Positions 48,012 through 57,248 of a stretch of 64,000 nucleotides of DNA are shown here, piece after piece; the first letter of the stretch is position 1; each line of letters starts with the position of its first letter. The stretch is from Pedobacter sp. MC2016-05. Its GTDB lineage: Bacteria; Bacteroidota; Bacteroidia; Sphingobacteriales; Sphingobacteriaceae. Where the stretch lies: positions 62,001 to 126,000 of the forward strand of contig NZ_JAPIVT010000007.1 in NCBI RefSeq assembly GCF_026239735.1, written 5' to 3'. Below the pieces are notes generated by a model. It worked only from the letters and a program-made list of their open reading frames with translations. It had not been told where the DNA came from and ran no database searches. Both the position numbers and the translations under genes were made by a program.

Positions 48012-49649
48012 ATGATCAATCAACTTAAGATATCGCTATTATTCTGCTTGATGCTAGCTTTTACATCAGTAGATGCTCAAGAAAATATTACGCAACAGAA
48101 ATATCAGTTACCTCTTTTAATTGGAAAAGATTTTAATCCGGTATTACGTTTAGCCGTTAACATCTCCAAGGATAAAACACTAAATGAACTTGAAATTAAT
48201 GTTCCTACCAATGGTGCAGATATAGATCAGGTCCAGCTTTTTGCATTAGATCAGGATACTACTTTTATTACTTCAGCCAAGCTAGAAAAATTATCACCTA
48301 TTGCTACAGTTAATGGGAATAGCTCAAAAGTGCTTTCGCTTGAGTTAAATAAAGCTTTAAAATCAGGGCAGCATTTTTTCTGGCTTACTTTAAAGCTAAA
48401 AAGCAATGCAGATCTTCAGCATAAAATCAATTTAACAATAGGTGCGGTAGTTTTAGATGGTAAAAAAGTAAAGGTTACTCCATTAGGTAAAACGATTAGC
48501 CAATATGTTGCTGTCGCTTTACGTCAGCATAATCAAGAAAACATTCACACTCATCGCATTCCGGGCATCGCGACAGCAAAAGATGGTAGTTTGTTAGCCG
48601 TTTACGATGCACGAAGAACAAAAGGCGGCGATTTGCAAGGTGATATTGATATCGGTTTATCAAGAAGTGTAGACAAAGGCAAAACTTGGCTTCCAATGCA
48701 AGTTGTTTTAGATATGGGTGCATGGGGTGGTCTTCCAGAAAAATTTAATGGCGTTTCTGATGCTTGTATTCTGGTAGATAAAAATACGGGTGACATTTTC
48801 GTTGCCGGACTTTGGATGTATGGTGTCATCAATAAAGATGGTAAATGGGTTGAAGGATTAAATGAGCAAAGTACAGATTGGAACCATCAGTGGCGAGATA
48901 GGGGATCGCAACCAGGTTTTGATGTAAAACAGACCTCACAGTTTATGATTACCAAAAGTTCTGACAATGGAAAAACATGGAGTAAGCCTATAAACATTAC
49001 CAAAATGTGCAAAAAGGAAGAATGGTGGCTTTGGGCGCCTGCGCCAGGTGCGGGGATAACTTTAAAAGATGGTACGTTGGTGTTTCCTACGCAGGGAAGA
49101 GATGCTACGGGTAAGCCATTTTCAAATATCACCTACAGTAAAGATCATGGTGTAACATGGCAAACCAGCAATGCAGCTACAGAAGAATCGACCACAGAAA
49201 ATATGGCGGTAGAATTAGCAGATGGTTCGGTGATGTTAAACATGAGGGCAAACTCCAATCGCACAGATACAAGTGAAAATAACGGAAGGGCAATAGCGGT
49301 AACAAAAGATTTGGGTAAAAACTGGACAATACATCCTACATCACACAAAGCTTTACAAGAACCAACCTGCATGGCAAGTATTTTACGTCATGATTATACG
49401 GTTGGTAAAACTAAAAAATCAATACTTCTCTTTTGCAATCCAGATTCTAAAGTGGCCCGAAATTACATCACGCTCAAAATGAGTAATGATGATGGCAAAT
49501 CATGGGAAAGAAAAATGCTTTTTGATGAATGGAAGGGTAGAGGATATTCTTGTATCACTAGTGTGGATGAAGAAACAATTGGCGTATTGTATGAAAGCAG
49601 TCAGGCAGATCTTGTCTTTCAAACAGTTAAATTAAAAGATTTGCTATAA
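48012..49649 (+). CDS. GH33 sialidase with N-terminal sialidase-associated domain
   Basis: A 545-residue sialidase from ATG 48012 (signal MINQLKISLLFCLMLAFTSVDAQ, no lipobox). The N-terminal beta-sandwich (about 30-165) matches the BNR-associated domain that precedes the propeller in Bacteroides NanH-type enzymes. The propeller starts near HRIPGIATAKDGSLLAVYDARR. Asp-boxes SVDKGKTW, SSDNGKTW, SKDHGVTW and SNDDGKSW are visible, and a late VLYESS Glu/Tyr segment. It is likely secreted or periplasmic, which contrasts with the lipoprotein paralogue just upstream. An upstream in-frame codon at 47991 would overlap that gene and is less likely. Confidence 0.94.
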   Translation: MINQLKISLLFCLMLAFTSVDAQENITQQKYQLPLLIGKDFNPVLRLAVNISKDKTLNELEINVPTNGADIDQVQLFALDQDTTFITSAKLEKLSPIATVNGNSSKVLSLELNKALKSGQHFFWLTLKLKSNADLQHKINLTIGAVVLDGKKVKVTPLGKTISQYVAVALRQHNQENIHTHRIPGIATAKDGSLLAVYDARRTKGGDLQGDIDIGLSRSVDKGKTWLPMQVVLDMGAWGGLPEKFNGVSDACILVDKNTGDIFVAGLWMYGVINKDGKWVEGLNEQSTDWNHQWRDRGSQPGFDVKQTSQFMITKSSDNGKTWSKPINITKMCKKEEWWLWAPAPGAGITLKDGTLVFPTQGRDATGKPFSNITYSKDHGVTWQTSNAATEESTTENMAVELADGSVMLNMRANSNRTDTSENNGRAIAVTKDLGKNWTIHPTSHKALQEPTCMASILRHDYTVGKTKKSILLFCNPDSKVARNYITLKMSNDDGKSWERKMLFDEWKGRGYSCITSVDEETIGVLYESSQADLVFQTVKLKDLL

Positions 49650-49667
49650 TAGATTTAGATCAAAAAA

Positions 49668-50594
49668 ATGAATAAGATAAAAGGACTAATTGCTGCAACT
49701 TTTGCAGCTTACAACATAGATGGAAGTATTAATTTATCGATTATTCCAGCAATAGTTGATAAAATGATCGAAGATGGATTAACTGGCGTTTTCATTTGCG
49801 GAACCAATGGTGAAGGACCAAATCTGACAATAGACGAAAGAATGCAAATTGCTGAAGCTTACGTTAAAGCTGCAAATAAGCGTATTTTAGTTTTGGTACA
49901 TGTTGGCCATAGCTCTATTGCAGAATGCAGAAAATTAGCGGCCCATGCCGAACAAATTGGCGCAGATGCTATATCGTCTGTTGCGGCTTTTTACTTTAAA
50001 CCAAATTCTGTTAAAAACTTGGTGGCTTGTATTGCAGAGATAGCATCAGCAGCGCGAAATACGCCATTTTACTATTATAATATCCCTACTTTAACTGGTG
50101 TGGCAATGGATATGGTAGATTTTTTAGAACAAGCAGAAACAGCTATACCTAACCTTGCTGGAATTAAATATACAGCTTCAACCCTACATGAATATCAGGC
50201 TTGTTTAGCCTATAAAAATGGAAAGTATGATATACTTTTTGGCTTTGATGAAATGTTGCTTCCAGCTTTAGCTGTTGGCGCAAAAGGTGCCATCGGCAGT
50301 ACTTATACTTTTGCAGCACCACTCTATTTAAAGGTGATGGAGCTTTATGAGCAAGGCAGAGCAGATGAAGCGGCAGCTATGCAACTTAATTCGGTAAACA
50401 TGGTGCGTTGTCTGGTAAAATATCCACCAATTCCGGCTCAGAGAGCAATCATGAAAATGGAGGGTTTCGAATTAGGTAATTGCAGATTGCCGCTGGTGGC
50501 TTTGAGTAAAGAAGATGAAGATAATTTCAAAAAATCACTGGAAGAAATTGATTTTTTTAATGTAGTTAAAGAGGCATCCACTTTAAAATACTAA
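49668..50594 (+). CDS. nanA: N-acetylneuraminate lyase
   Basis: Cytosolic class I aldolase of the DapA/NanA family (308 residues) that splits Neu5Ac into ManNAc and pyruvate. The GTNGEG motif (about 45-50) binds the pyruvate carboxylate. Tyr137 in FYYYNIPT and the Schiff-base Lys167 in LAGIKYTA stand at the positions of the E. coli catalytic pair. The context of sialidases and O-acetylesterase favours sialate lyase over dihydrodipicolinate synthase. A ManNAc kinase or 2-epimerase is not in this window, so the next steps must be encoded elsewhere. Confidence 0.93.
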   Translation: MNKIKGLIAATFAAYNIDGSINLSIIPAIVDKMIEDGLTGVFICGTNGEGPNLTIDERMQIAEAYVKAANKRILVLVHVGHSSIAECRKLAAHAEQIGADAISSVAAFYFKPNSVKNLVACIAEIASAARNTPFYYYNIPTLTGVAMDMVDFLEQAETAIPNLAGIKYTASTLHEYQACLAYKNGKYDILFGFDEMLLPALAVGAKGAIGSTYTFAAPLYLKVMELYEQGRADEAAAMQLNSVNMVRCLVKYPPIPAQRAIMKMEGFELGNCRLPLVALSKEDEDNFKKSLEEIDFFNVVKEASTLKY

Positions 50595-50598
50595 TTGT

Positions 50599-52099
50599 AT
50601 GAAATTTAAATTTTTACCATTAATCGGCCTAATTATATTTGCTTTGGGCTGCAAAAAAAGATAAACTTTTTAAGGAGTTAACTCCAGATTTTAGTGTGGT
50701 TTCTACACAGATTTTGGCTGGAGAAAATGTTGTTTTTACCGATATTTCTGAAGGGCAACCATCTTCATGGAGTTGGGAATTTGAAGGTGGTACTCCGACA
50801 ACTTCTGAACTTTCTGGACCTACGGTAACTTACAATCAGCCGGGCACCTACGCAGTAACTTTAACAATTAAAAATAATGAAACTACTGCGGTTGAGAAGA
50901 AGGTTGGCTACATCACAGTAAGTTACAGAGACATTACGGCTGATTTTACTGTTGGTGCAACTTCAGTAAAGCAGAATGAAAGCGTAACTTTTACAGATAA
51001 AAGTTTAGGTATGCCAACAAAATGGGCATGGGAATTTAAATCTGGTGCAACAGTATTAACCTCAACAGAACAAAATCCTGCGATGACTTTTCCTGTTCCA
51101 GGGATTTATACCGTAACGTTAACGGCTACCAATCCAAAGGGATCGCAAACCGTTTCAAAGCCTAATTTGCTTACGGTTATAGATATCACCTCTGTTGAAG
51201 CAAATTTTGATAGTGATCAAACCGCTACCTACACCGGAGGAAGCATTAAGTTTAACGATAAATCTATTGGGACTGCTACTTCTTGGGCATGGACATTTGA
51301 AGGTGCTTCGGTTACCAGTTCAACAAGTCAAAATCCTACGGTTACTTACCCAAATGCTGGTCGTTATAAAGTAAAACTGGTTGCCTCTAACACTGCAAAA
51401 ACATCAACAATAGAGAAAACAGCTTATGTATTGGTTGTGCCTGGAGGCTCACTAACAGCATTTTATCCACTCAATGGAAGCATTAATGATGCAGGACCAT
51501 CTAAATTGGTTTCAACAAGTGTAGGTACAGTTACTTTTGATGCCGATAGAACTGCAGCTGCTGGTAGAACGGGAGTTTTCAATACTACTGGTGGTTTCAT
51601 CGTGCCTGATAATGAGGCAATGAACTTTGGAACTGGAGATTATTCGGTGTCAGTTTGGATGAAAACCTCAACTCAACAACGAGGAATGATTTGGCAGGAA
51701 AGTGGTGCAAAAGGGAGTGGAGATAACCAAACCTGGGTGCGTATTTTGGGTACAGCAACCAATCTAACTTCATTTTCTACGGAAGATGCTACAGGCGGAT
51801 CTACCATCAATTTAACCACCGCATCAAATGGCGCTGTTTCTACCACAAATGATGGGGTTTGGCATCACTTTGTAACGGTTCGACAAGGTGTTACAACAAC
51901 TTTTTATATAGATGGTGTTAAAATAAGAGAGGCAACCGCTACTGCTGTTAAAACTACATCTAACAATGGAACGTTTAAAGTTGGTATGCAAGAAGGAACA
52001 GCTGGTTATAGCAATCAATATAATGGCTTAATCGACGATTTAATTATCTACAAAAAAGCCCTTACTCAAGCAGAAGTTACCGCACTTAAAAATTTATAA
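50599..52099 (+). CDS. PKD/LamG surface lipoprotein, split by a +1 frameshift at an A7 tract
   Basis: ATG 50599 encodes a lipoprotein signal MKFKFLPLIGLIIFALGCKK that stops at 50662. The mature protein continues in the next frame (open from about 50639 to 52099, roughly 480 residues). The seven-A run at 50653-50659 would need six A residues to join Cys18 directly to KKDKLFKELTPDFS. Three PKD domains (about 20-100, 105-185 and 190-265, each with GTYAVTL-type strands) precede a concanavalin-like LamG domain (about 275-480, FYPLNGSINDAG...YNGLIDDLIIY). It is probably a sialoglycan-binding surface protein. Possible explanations are polymerase slippage at A7, a true inactivating mutation or a sequencing error. 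Confidence 0.8.
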
Positions 52100-53196
52100 T
52101 GATTAACCTTAAATATTTATTTGTCTTCTTTATGATGCTTACAACTTTAAATGAAAGTGTGGTGCAGGCGCAGTCTGTTCAGAAATTTGATTGGCAGCAA
52201 TTACCAGCCATCCCTAATAAAATAGGTTTTGCAGGCTCATTTGCAGGTGTAGCTGGAGATGCATTAATTGTAGCTGGAGGGGCTAATTTTCCAGATGGTG
52301 GCGCCCCATGGACAGGATCAAAAAAGGCATGGACAGATGAAATTTTTGTATTGGATAAACCTGATGGTAGCTGGAAATCACTTGCCAAACTGCCTCAAAA
52401 AATGGGCTATGGTGTATCGGTAAACTATAAAAATACTTTAATAATTATAGGTGGAAGTAACGAAGAAGGGCATCACCAAGATGTTTTGCAGCTTCATTAC
52501 GAAAATGGTCAAATCAGATTTGATCACTTACCAAATTTACCAGAACCCATTGCCAATACCTGCGGCGTTTTAGCTGGAAACGTAATTTATGTAATGGGAG
52601 GTATAAAAACGCCAGATGCAAAAACTGCAGGCAATAATTTTTGGGCACTCGATCTCGCTGCAGATACCAAAGTTTGGAAGCTTTTACCAAGTTGGCCGGG
52701 TGAGCCAAGAATGTTAAGTGTTGCTGGAGCTCTTGGAAATTCTGTCTATATTTTTAGTGGGGTTACTTTAATTAACGGCGAACGAAAGTATTTGAACGAT
52801 GCTTACCGTTACACGCCAAATAAAGGATGGGAAAAACTAGCTGATTTACCAAGTTCGGTAGCCGCTGCACCAACGCCAGCCTTTTCTAGTAAAAAGCAAC
52901 TCCTCATTTTTGGAGGAGATAATGGTGAACTAGCTTCAAAAGCGGCAGAGTTAAAAGATAAACACCCTGGTTTTTCTAAAGAAGTTTTAAGCTATAATCC
53001 TAAAACAAATAGTTGGAATAAAATAGGGGAGATCAAAACAGATATTAAAGATGATGCTACTAAAAATCCAAATGGAAGTTTATGGGCCCCAGTAACCACT
53101 ACCTTAACGGTTTGGCATGGTAAGGTTATTTTACCAGGGGGAGAAGTAAGACCGGCTACAAGAACACCAAATGTATTAATGGCGATACCTCAATAA
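52099..53196 (+). CDS. NanM-like sialate mutarotase (Kelch propeller)
   Basis: A 365-residue periplasmic protein (signal ending ESVVQAQ) made of Kelch-type repeats: VAGGANFPDGG, IIIGGSNEEGHHQD, YVMGGIKT, IFSGVTLING, LIFGGDNGE and ILPGGEVRP. This pattern is that of the cyclically permuted mutarotase/NanM family. It speeds alpha-to-beta conversion of Neu5Ac released by sialidases before uptake. It overlaps the preceding stop by one base and lies 37 bp before the MFS transporter, which fits a periplasmic step between the sialidases and uptake. Confidence 0.9.
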   Translation: MINLKYLFVFFMMLTTLNESVVQAQSVQKFDWQQLPAIPNKIGFAGSFAGVAGDALIVAGGANFPDGGAPWTGSKKAWTDEIFVLDKPDGSWKSLAKLPQKMGYGVSVNYKNTLIIIGGSNEEGHHQDVLQLHYENGQIRFDHLPNLPEPIANTCGVLAGNVIYVMGGIKTPDAKTAGNNFWALDLAADTKVWKLLPSWPGEPRMLSVAGALGNSVYIFSGVTLINGERKYLNDAYRYTPNKGWEKLADLPSSVAAAPTPAFSSKKQLLIFGGDNGELASKAAELKDKHPGFSKEVLSYNPKTNSWNKIGEIKTDIKDDATKNPNGSLWAPVTTTLTVWHGKVILPGGEVRPATRTPNVLMAIPQ

Positions 53197-53233
53197 ATAG
53201 TTTAAATTATAAATCATTGCTATCCAAAAATTC

Positions 53234-54463
53234 ATGAATAATTCAACACATAAAGTATCTAGTTATGCATGGCTAATTGTAGGTCTGTTATGGATAGTAG
53301 CCTTCCTCAATTATCTAGATCGTATCCTAATTACTTCCATGAGAGATCCGATTGTTGCAGATTTCTCTCTCACAGATGCGCAGTTCGGTTTACTTACGGC
53401 TGTTTTTCTTTGGTCTTATGGAATATTCAGTCCGTTTGGAGGATTTATTGCGGATAAATACAGCCGTAGAAAGGTAATTGTCTTTAGCGTATTTGTATGG
53501 TCGTTAGTTACACTGTGGACAGGTTATGCCTCTTCATTTCATGAAATGTTACTGACAAGATTTTTAATGGGAATAAGCGAAGCATGTTACATTCCGGCTG
53601 CTTTGGCATTAATTACAGATTACCACAAGGGACGAACCCGGTCTTTAGCCACGGGCTTACACATGAGTGGATTATACGCTGGCTTGGCATTGGGTGGTTT
53701 GGGCGGTTATATAGCAACTATTTGGGGATGGCGTTTCGGTTTCCACGCATTTGGTGCATTCGGAATTGTTTACTCCATCATTTTATTATATGTTTTAAAA
53801 GATCAGAAAGAACCAATAACTAAAACAGATGAATTGCCAATTGCTGAAAAAATCACTCCGATTGGTGCTTTAAAGGTGCTTTTTAGTGAGCGGTCATTTT
53901 ATATTTTGTTGTTTTACTTTGCAGTATTAGGTATGGTAAATTGGTTGGTTAATGGCTGGTTACCTACTTTTTTGAAAGATCATTTCAAATTAGACCTTGG
54001 CGCTGCCGGATTTTCTGCAACAGGTTATATTCAAATAGGTTCGTTTATAGGCGTAGTAGCAGGTGGAATATTAGCAGATCGGTGGACACGTAAAAATGAA
54101 AAAGGTAGATTATACATGCTCATTATTGGTTTCACCTTAGGTGCTCCGTTTTTGTTTTTAATGGCTTCAACAAATGTGTTTGCCATTGCAATTGTAGCCA
54201 TGCTGATATTTGGATTGGCAAGAGGATTTAATGATGCTAACCTAATGCCAATTTTAAGACAAGTAGCTGATGGTCGTTTTATTGCAACAGGTTATGGCTT
54301 ACTCAATTTTTTAAGCACAATTGTTGGCGGTTCAATGGTTTATGTGGGCGGTGCATTAAAAGATGCACAAATTGATCTTTCGGTCATTTACCAAGTTGCT
54401 GCGGTCATCATGTTAATCGCAACATGGAGTTTGTTTGCGATAAAAATTAAAAAAACCAGTTAA
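53234..54463 (+). CDS. MFS transporter, probable sialic acid importer
   Basis: A 409-residue inner-membrane carrier with about 12 transmembrane segments. The MFS signature loop GGFIADKYSRRKVIVF is at about 75-90 and a second loop GGILADRWTRKNEKGR at about 276-291. The first helix (WIVAFLNYLDRILITSMRDPI) is typical of the anion:cation-symporter branch that includes sialate and hexuronate carriers. The placement after NanM and before the O-acetylesterase points to Neu5Ac transport. Substrate not proven. Its stop shares one base with the next start. Confidence 0.9.
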   Translation: MNNSTHKVSSYAWLIVGLLWIVAFLNYLDRILITSMRDPIVADFSLTDAQFGLLTAVFLWSYGIFSPFGGFIADKYSRRKVIVFSVFVWSLVTLWTGYASSFHEMLLTRFLMGISEACYIPAALALITDYHKGRTRSLATGLHMSGLYAGLALGGLGGYIATIWGWRFGFHAFGAFGIVYSIILLYVLKDQKEPITKTDELPIAEKITPIGALKVLFSERSFYILLFYFAVLGMVNWLVNGWLPTFLKDHFKLDLGAAGFSATGYIQIGSFIGVVAGGILADRWTRKNEKGRLYMLIIGFTLGAPFLFLMASTNVFAIAIVAMLIFGLARGFNDANLMPILRQVADGRFIATGYGLLNFLSTIVGGSMVYVGGALKDAQIDLSVIYQVAAVIMLIATWSLFAIKIKKTS

Positions 54464-55863
54464 TGAAAAGGTCTTTAATCATTACACTTTTTTTTGTTTG
54501 TTTTATCCAGTTGGCAAAAGCGGAAGTAGTTTTGCCAGCAATATTTGGCAACGGTATGGTTTTGCAGCAAAAGGAAGCAGTGAGTTTTTGGGGCAAGGCA
54601 AAACCAAACGCATCGTTATTAATTGCCACATCGTGGAATAAAAAAACATATACCGTTAAGGTAAAAGCAGATGGAAGTTGGAAAACGTCGATTACTACTC
54701 CCCAAGCTGGAGGTCCATTTAATATTACCCTTAATGATGGCCAAAAGATTATTTTAACTGATGTGCTGATTGGTGAAGTTTGGGTGTGTTCTGGTCAATC
54801 TAACATGGAAATGCCAGTTAAAGGGTTTGATAACCAGACAATTTTAAATGCCAATGATATTTTGTTGGAAGCGGAAGATCCGGGAGTTAGGCTTTTTAGA
54901 ATAGAGAAAAATATGAGCAGAGCTCCATTAACTTCTATTCAAAGTAAATGGGAACATACTGATGCCAAATCAGTTAAAGAATTTAGTGCAGTAGGTTATC
55001 AATATGCCAGGCTTTTACAGCAGGTGCTAAAAGTTCCAGTTGGCATTATTCAGACGGCTTATGGAGGTACTGATATTGAGGCATGGATGACTAAAAAAAG
55101 CTTAGCTGGATTTGATGATTTTAAAAATCCTCCAGATAGTGCCAAGATGATAAAAAATGATCCGGCTGTACTTTTTAATGCAATGATAAATCCCATCATT
55201 GGTTTTACAATTAAAGGTGTAATCTGGTATCAGGGAGAAAATAATAGGGTAAACCCTTTAACCTACGACCGTAAAATGGCAGCAATGGTTAAGGAATGGC
55301 GTAGCCTTTGGAAAGCAGGTAATTGGCCATTTTATTATGTTCAAATTGCTCCTAATGTATATAAAGATTATAAAGATAATATTCCGTTATTGTACGAAGC
55401 ACAAGCTAGGGCCATGTCTCTAATTGATAATTCTGGTATGGTGGTAAGTGTAGATGCTGGTAGCCAAAAGACAATTCATCCACCAAATAAAACAATAATT
55501 GCCAAAAGATTAGCTTATTGGGCACTGGCGAAAACCTATAACAAAGAAGGTATTGCTTATATGGGTCCGGTTTATAGTTCGCTAAAAATAACGGCTGATA
55601 AGGCAATTCTTAGTTTTGATCAAATTCCACTTGGACTTACTGCTTATGATCAAAAGTTAGTTGGGTTTGAAATTGCTGGTACAGATAAAGTTTTTGTTGC
55701 TGCAGATGCAGCCATGGTAGGTAAAACTATAGTTGTGAGCAATGATCGGGTGAAAGAACCAATTGCGGTAAGGTATTGTTTTAGAGATAACCTAAGCGGA
55801 AATCTTTACAATGTAGAAGGATTGCCAGCTGGTCCTTTTCGTACAGATAATTGGAATAAATAA
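54463..55863 (+). CDS. Sialate O-acetylesterase (SASA family)
   Basis: A 466-residue exported esterase (signal MKRSLIITLFFVCFIQLAKA). The N-terminal beta-sandwich (about 22-105) is followed by an SGNH-like catalytic domain with Ser113 in VCSGQSNMEM, the oxyanion-type YGGTDIEAWM and GVIWYQGENN. The His/Asp end of the triad is probably near IHPPNK. It removes O-acetyl groups from sialic acids so that sialidase and lyase can act. The gene is last in the sialic acid operon and overlaps the transporter stop by one base. The following ~130 bp hold no terminator I could identify. Confidence 0.9.
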   Translation: MKRSLIITLFFVCFIQLAKAEVVLPAIFGNGMVLQQKEAVSFWGKAKPNASLLIATSWNKKTYTVKVKADGSWKTSITTPQAGGPFNITLNDGQKIILTDVLIGEVWVCSGQSNMEMPVKGFDNQTILNANDILLEAEDPGVRLFRIEKNMSRAPLTSIQSKWEHTDAKSVKEFSAVGYQYARLLQQVLKVPVGIIQTAYGGTDIEAWMTKKSLAGFDDFKNPPDSAKMIKNDPAVLFNAMINPIIGFTIKGVIWYQGENNRVNPLTYDRKMAAMVKEWRSLWKAGNWPFYYVQIAPNVYKDYKDNIPLLYEAQARAMSLIDNSGMVVSVDAGSQKTIHPPNKTIIAKRLAYWALAKTYNKEGIAYMGPVYSSLKITADKAILSFDQIPLGLTAYDQKLVGFEIAGTDKVFVAADAAMVGKTIVVSNDRVKEPIAVRYCFRDNLSGNLYNVEGLPAGPFRTDNWNK

Positions 55864-56011
55864 ATAGCTTTAAGCATAAGTGATGCCTAGTCATTATATA
55901 TCGATGTTCAAATTCACTTTTCAATCGTTATAGCTGTTCGCTTGGTGCCCGACGTTATATTTTTCATTTACTGTATTAGTTTTTTATGGGCAGGTGATTT
56001 CCCGCAGCAAA

Positions 56012-56181
56012 ATGCCCAATTTAATGTATTTGACTACTTTCATTAAGAAGGCTGATCGGGATGCACATTGGGCAGCTTTCGGTCCAGAGTATAAAAAGAT
56101 CAGCGGTTTGCCACAGTATGAACATAATGTGTCCAAAACGTCACCTTATTTTTATATCCAGCAGATTATTCTGAATTTTAA
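56012..56181 (+). pseudogene. NIPSNAP-family C-terminal remnant with frameshift
   Basis: The readable part (PNLMYLTTFIKKADRDAHW, then AAFGPEYKKISGLPQYEHNV) resembles the C-terminal half of NIPSNAP-family proteins. After SKTSPYF the frame must shift by one at a five-T run (56149-56153). The alternative frame then gives LYPADYSEF and a stop at 56179-56181, the usual family ending. The N-terminal half of the gene is absent. In the unshifted frame a meaningless tail continues to 56293. Upstream DNA from 55864 shows no remainder of the gene. Confidence 0.65.
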
Positions 56182-56426
56182 ACGGACCGGTTTCCTGTTG
56201 CTATTGCTTTTGGAAGTCGGGTTTCTTCGGCAAGCTAAACGTTTCCAAATGGTCAGCGATGACGAAAACCTAGCCAAATTCATTTTAGAGTAGATATACT
56301 CAATTCCGATTATTCAAATGACAATGTATATGGCTTTGAAATTCAATGCGTTATTTTTTTACCAAAAACATACCTCAGTTACACTAAATTAACGCCTCCT
56401 TCTTAAAATTTGACTCTCAACAATCA

Positions 56427-56894
56427 CTATAATTTGCCAGTAGCATTTATGGGAAACAGATTTTCATCTACCTGGGTGCCCTGGCCGGCTACTCTGCACC
56501 ATTTGCCTTGCTTTTTATGATAAACTTCCAGCCGTCTAACCTTAATATCTACATCTTTGCCTTCAATTCCTAGCTTAACTTGGATGAGTACATTCACAAC
56601 TGCCACCGTTCCTTCGTAAATCCTAATGATTTCTTGTCCGGCAATGGGCATGACAGATTTAAAGACAACTTTTTCTTTTTTCTGTGCTTCTATCCATTGC
56701 TGGCGGGTGAAGGAAATATCACCTTTTGGCCCAACTGCAATAAAATCATCACAATCGATTACTGTACCGGGTTTCTGGCTGCGCAGCAATTGTTTTATTT
56801 CTAACCGCTCTTTCGGATAACTGGTTGTATCTACCTGCGCCTGCGCAATAAGGGTCAGCAGGAAAAGTATAGCCGTGCTAAAGATTGTTTTCAT
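56427..56894 (-). CDS. Exported DUF4440-like (SnoaL/NTF2 fold) protein
   Basis: A 155-residue protein with a signal peptide (MKTIFSTAILFLLTLIAQAQ). The mature part has the cone-like NTF2/SnoaL pattern: CDDFIAVGPKGDISFTRQQWI, IRIYEGTVAVVNVLIQ and RRLEVYHKKQGKWCRVAGQGTQ. Such domains often bind small molecules without a fixed catalytic signature. It is isolated on the minus strand between the NIPSNAP remnant and the HTCS gene. No specific role can be given. Confidence 0.75.
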   Translation of the reverse strand: MKTIFSTAILFLLTLIAQAQVDTTSYPKERLEIKQLLRSQKPGTVIDCDDFIAVGPKGDISFTRQQWIEAQKKEKVVFKSVMPIAGQEIIRIYEGTVAVVNVLIQVKLGIEGKDVDIKVRRLEVYHKKQGKWCRVAGQGTQVDENLFPINATGKL

Positions 56895-57248
56895 TGTAGG
56901 GATGTTTTTAAATTTGAGATATTAATATTTATTTAAAAATAAACATCTTTTTTCGATATTAATATACTTACAATTAGTAAGTTAACTCAATAATAGAAAT
57001 TAAATGTCATGCCAGTTAACATTCCTCTTTTTCAGGATGCTTATTCTCATGGATACAAGAAAAGACTTAATTGAAATTAGCACTTCAAATAAATTTGTAA
57101 ATAGACTTAAAGGGATTGAGCAGATGACGCTAATTTAAAACGAAACTAAAATTGATTGTTTTGAATTATTCACTACATTTAACCGTAGTCCATTAGATTT
57201 TTCGGCACTGCAGATTTACCAAATAAAGTACAGTTTCCTAAACCGGAT
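56895..57248. other. Intergenic region before the HTCS gene
   Basis: 354 bp without a supportable gene. It contains AT-rich DNA with TTTATTTAAAAATAAA-type runs near 56930. A clear TAnnTTTG/TTTG promoter pair was not found for the HTCS gene. Confidence 0.4.
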
